From: an uncultured Eubacteriales bacterium
GTDB taxonomy: Bacteria > Bacillota > Clostridia > Christensenellales > Aristaeellaceae
Length of the DNA: 64,000 nt
NCBI GenBank assembly: GCA_902793605.1
Contig: CADBEB010000007.1
Coordinates: forward strand, 1-64,000
Direction: 5' to 3'
The stretch's first letter is position 1. Every line of letters begins with the position of its first letter. A model generated the notes under the pieces. It saw nothing but the letters and a program-made list of their open reading frames with translations. It searched no databases and had not been told where the DNA came from. Made by a program: the position numbers and the translations under genes. This document shows positions 61,184-64,000 of the stretch, in pieces.

Positions 61184-62699
61184 CGGTGCCTTATCCGAAA
61201 ATGTCGGGACCAGTATCACGATCGGCATCCAGAGCACCAAGACGCTCACGATCCGCCCTTTCGAGCCGCAGGAACGGGATATTCTGTCCGTTTACAACGT
61301 CCTCTACGAAAGTCTGATCACCATTGACGACGATTATATCCCGCAGGGTTGCATTGCCGAGAGCTGGGAAGAAAGCTCCGGCGGCAAGGTCTGGACGTTC
61401 CACCTGCGCACCGATGTGCGCTTTTCGGACGGAACGCCGTTGACCGCGGACGACGTGGTAGCCTCTGCCAACTACATCCTGGACAAAGCCCGGGACGAGA
61501 ATATCACCGACCACGGTTTCTACAGCAACCTGGCCTACTTCGTCAAGAAGATCACAGCCAAGGACGATCACACCGTCGTCGTGCAGGCCAATTCCACCAA
61601 CAAGAATCCGCGCCAGTATTACGGGATTCTCTACGAGATGACCTTCCCGATCGTCCCGGCGTCCCAGGTCACTGCGGACCAGCCGCTCGGCAGCGGGCCG
61701 TACGTCATCAGCCAGTTCATCTCCGGTGACTTCATGACGCTGGAAGCAAATCCCAACTGGTGGAAGACGCAGCCCTACGTCCGCCAGATCATGATCTCCT
61801 TCCACGACACACCCCGCTCCGTGATCGACAGCTATGAGTACAACCGGGTCGACGCGGTCTTTACGCGTTCGATTGCAGGGGCGCAGTACAAAACCGGAAC
61901 GCTCTCGGTATCAATGAGCTACCGGACGAGCCAGCTGGAATGTCTGTTCATGAACAATTCCGCCAGCGAGCTGACACCTGAAGTACGCCGGGCCATCCGT
62001 TATGTGATCGACCGGCAGAAAATCATCACCAACGTCTATTCCGGCCTCGCTGTTGCAACAAACTTCCCGTTTTACCCCGGAACGTGGATGTATAATGAGG
62101 GTCTCGATTCGCAATTTGTCGTCAACCTCGATGAGGCAAGAAACCTGCTGGCCCAGGCCGGCTGGGAGGATTCCGACGACAACGGAGTTCTTGACCGCCT
62201 GACAAACGAAGGCGAGACGAGGAACCTCCGCCTGCGCTTCTATGTCTATGAAGAGCCGGACAACGACGTCCGCCTGGAAGCGGCCAACATGATCGCCGAG
62301 CAGCTTGCTCAGGTCGGAATTGCCTGCTCTGTGGAAGCGATGACCATGGCCAATGTACATGAAAAACTGAAAGCCGGCTCATTTGATCTGGCTCTCATTT
62401 CCTTCTCGATGGACGTGGCTCCGGACCCCGGCTTCCTGCTGATGCGGGGAAACAGCGGCAACTACAACCGGTACAAGAGCGACAAAATGACCGATCTGTG
62501 CCACAGTTTGCGCAAGGAAACCACACAGGAAGGCTACCGTCAGCGGCTGATGGAAATCCAGTCGCTGTTTGCGGAAGACTGCCCCTTCATGTGCCTGTAT
62601 TACCGGACAGGCAACGTGATCACACGCTATATGTACACGACCTGCCGGGATGTTCGCGAATACGAGCTCCTGCGCGGCATCGAGAGTTTTTCACCGTGA
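61110..62699 (+). CDS. ABC transporter substrate-binding protein, family 5 (peptide/nickel type)
   Basis: This 529-residue SBP family 5 protein has a signal peptide (IFRLFCLILLILLMLPLNGA). It has the family core YESLITIDDDYIPQGCIAESW and RTDVRFSDGTPLTADDVV. It binds oligopeptides or similar solutes outside the cell. No permease or ATPase genes follow, so it is an orphan binding protein. Its start lies 74 bp inside the end of the CoaE-SLT gene, a long overlap. GAGAG is a weak ribosome binding site. Confidence 0.92.
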   Translation: MESTRPSIFRLFCLILLILLMLPLNGALSENVGTSITIGIQSTKTLTIRPFEPQERDILSVYNVLYESLITIDDDYIPQGCIAESWEESSGGKVWTFHLRTDVRFSDGTPLTADDVVASANYILDKARDENITDHGFYSNLAYFVKKITAKDDHTVVVQANSTNKNPRQYYGILYEMTFPIVPASQVTADQPLGSGPYVISQFISGDFMTLEANPNWWKTQPYVRQIMISFHDTPRSVIDSYEYNRVDAVFTRSIAGAQYKTGTLSVSMSYRTSQLECLFMNNSASELTPEVRRAIRYVIDRQKIITNVYSGLAVATNFPFYPGTWMYNEGLDSQFVVNLDEARNLLAQAGWEDSDDNGVLDRLTNEGETRNLRLRFYVYEEPDNDVRLEAANMIAEQLAQVGIACSVEAMTMANVHEKLKAGSFDLALISFSMDVAPDPGFLLMRGNSGNYNRYKSDKMTDLCHSLRKETTQEGYRQRLMEIQSLFAEDCPFMCLYYRTGNVITRYMYTTCRDVREYELLRGIESFSP

Positions 62700-62723
62700 C
62701 AACATACGGAAGGAGATCCATTC

Positions 62724-63665
62724 ATGGACTGGATTGAACTGATCATCCACACGACTACCGAGGGCAGCGACGAAGTGTCATCCCTTCTGATGGAAGCCGG
62801 CGCTTCCGGGACCATGATCGAAGACCGGGCCGATATTCCGGACCCCGCAAAGCCTCACGGCATCTGGGAGATTATCGATCCGAATCTGCCGGATTCCATG
62901 CCGGAGGATGTGCTGGTTCACGCATGGCTGGAACCGGCGGACAGTTTTCCCGTCCGGCTGGAACAGATCCGGAGCGCGCTGGCCCTGCTTTCCGCCGGCG
63001 AAAGTCGCTTTGGTTCCCTACGCCTGGAGACCCGTTCCGTCAACGACGAAGCCTGGAAAGACGTATGGAAGAAGTACTATAAGCCCTTCCACGCAAGCAG
63101 GCATCTGATCATCAAACCGACCTGGGAGGAATGCACACCGGAACCGGAGGACAAAATTATCGAGATCGACCCCGGCATGGCTTTCGGAAGCGGGACGCAT
63201 GAAACGACATCCATGTGCCTTTCCCTGCTGGAGGACGTGATCGAAGGCGGTGAAAGCGTGATCGACGTCGGCACGGGAAGCGGCATCCTTGCGATCGGCG
63301 CGGCGCTTTTCGGTGCCGGGAATGTATTGGCGATCGATATCGATCCGGACGCTGTCCGGGTTGCCGATGAGAATGTGAAGCATAACCGGGTGAACGGCAT
63401 CGTGGCCGTCCGGCAGGGAAACCTGCTGGACCATGTGGACACGGTCTGCGATATCTGCGTGGCCAATATCATCTCCGATGTGATCATCGCGTTCGCCGCT
63501 CCCCTGAAAGAACACATCAAGCCTGGCGGCCTGTTCATCTGCAGCGGCATCGTATCCTCCCGGGCCGAAGAAGTCCGTAAGGCGCTCGAGTCAGCTCCCT
63601 ATGAGATCCTCCGTCATGAGAAAAAAGGAGAATGGACAGCTTTCCTGGCGAGGAGGAATGACTGA
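62724..63665 (+). CDS. prmA: Ribosomal protein L11 methyltransferase
   Basis: This 313-residue protein has the PrmA-specific N-terminal domain, then a class I methyltransferase core with DPGMAFGSGTHETT, VIDVGTGSGILAIGAALFG and CVANIISDVIIAF. It trimethylates ribosomal protein L11. GGAG precedes the ATG. Its stop overlaps the next start by one base (TGATG), the usual prmA-rsmE pair. Confidence 0.96.
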   Translation: MDWIELIIHTTTEGSDEVSSLLMEAGASGTMIEDRADIPDPAKPHGIWEIIDPNLPDSMPEDVLVHAWLEPADSFPVRLEQIRSALALLSAGESRFGSLRLETRSVNDEAWKDVWKKYYKPFHASRHLIIKPTWEECTPEPEDKIIEIDPGMAFGSGTHETTSMCLSLLEDVIEGGESVIDVGTGSGILAIGAALFGAGNVLAIDIDPDAVRVADENVKHNRVNGIVAVRQGNLLDHVDTVCDICVANIISDVIIAFAAPLKEHIKPGGLFICSGIVSSRAEEVRKALESAPYEILRHEKKGEWTAFLARRND

Positions 63666-64000
63666 TGCACCGGTTCTACCCCGATCCGGAAAAGATCCGG
63701 GACGATCTGGCTTACCTTACACCTGAAGATTCGCGCCATGCGCTGACGGTGCTGCGGCTGAAGCCCGGCGCCACGGTCGAAGTGATCAGTGGCGGACTGC
63801 CCTGGCTTGCCAGGATTGTAGGGGAAGAAAACCGGATCGTCTGTGTGCGGAAACTCACTCCTCTGCCCTCCACGGAGCCGAAGCTCACAGTGACCCTGTT
63901 CCAGGGGATCCCCAAAGCCGATAAAATGGACTGGATCATCCAGAAAGCCACCGAGCTTGGCGTCAGCCGCATCGTTCCGGTGGAGATGGAGCGCTGCGTG
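63665..64000 (+). CDS. rsmE: 16S rRNA (uracil-1498-N3)-methyltransferase RsmE, 5' part
   Basis: The first 112 residues are present before the window ends. They begin MHRFYPDPEKI and hold the PUA-like N-terminal domain (SRHALTVLRLKPG, VEVISGGLPWLARIV), then the start of the SPOUT domain (LFQGIPKADKMDWIIQKATE, LGVSRIVPVEMERC). RsmE methylates U1498 of 16S rRNA. The gene is translationally coupled to prmA. Confidence 0.95.
   Translation, partial: MHRFYPDPEKIRDDLAYLTPEDSRHALTVLRLKPGATVEVISGGLPWLARIVGEENRIVCVRKLTPLPSTEPKLTVTLFQGIPKADKMDWIIQKATELGVSRIVPVEMERCV

Noticed and set aside
1..64000. CRISPR arrays, insertion sequences, rRNA genes and integrases
   Set aside because: No regular spaced repeats, transposase or integrase motifs, or rRNA sequence were seen on either strand.

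Overview
The window looks like chromosomal DNA from a moderately GC-rich Clostridia-type Firmicute. Supporting signs are strong AGGAGG-type ribosome binding sites, sigma-A promoters with 16-17 bp spacers, PyrR, CsoR, XpaC/YaaN and DUF1292 proteins, the order rpsO-pnp-ruvX, and Dlt-like envelope genes. The many secreted proteins with Clostridia-style signal peptides fit a gut or rumen lineage, perhaps Christensenellales-like. That placement is an inference and no marker here proves it.

Layout. Positions 1-2700 are a decaying zone: a frameshifted Nif11-type RiPP precursor, a two-gene chromate transporter, a small orphan gene and three broken minus-strand gene fragments. Positions 2.7-16.6 kb are mostly minus-strand signalling and export genes: a membrane HD-GYP protein, two small secreted proteins, two HAD proteins, two M4 metallopeptidases, a methyltransferase and SurE. 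Positions 16.8-18.8 kb hold an XRE-AbrB regulator and a two-gene ABC exporter. Positions 18.9-24.4 kb hold a five-gene Dlt-like operon with an inserted PLP decarboxylase. Divergent to it (24.7-28.7 kb) are an Lrp regulator, an aminotransferase, a CapA-like protein and a phosphonopyruvate-decarboxylase-like enzyme. Positions 28.7-35.5 kb carry dispersed repeats, a phosphohexomutase, a zinc-ribbon protein, a large secreted unknown, a phosphoesterase and a NusG-like protein. Copper resistance (csoR-copA) follows, then a five-tRNA operon, uraA-pyrR and rpsO-pnp-ruvX-DUF1292. Positions 44.9-54 kb hold a sensor diguanylate cyclase, an amino-acid ABC importer, a flippase-like protein and a GH2 glycosidase. 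The last 10 kb hold gpsA, a DUF1934 gene, ispE, a TtcA-like gene, an xpaC-yaaN pair, a CoaE-lytic-transglycosylase fusion, a peptide-binding protein, prmA and the start of rsmE.

The most interesting items are the following. (1) The Dlt-like operon encodes an aminoacyl-activating ligase, a fold-III PLP decarboxylase, a carrier protein, an MBOAT transferase and a DltD-like protein; it may decorate a surface polymer with a decarboxylated (omega-amino) acyl group instead of D-alanine. (2) The RiPP precursor is split by a one-base frameshift just before a Cys-rich core. (3) Dephospho-CoA kinase is fused to a membrane-anchored lytic transglycosylase. (4) A perfect ribosome binding site and start codon lie inside copA, just before its C-terminal CopZ-like domain. 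(5) A NusG-like protein carries a helix-turn-helix and coiled-coil tail. Many promoters and intrinsic terminators can be read directly. No insertion sequence, CRISPR array or rRNA gene was seen.
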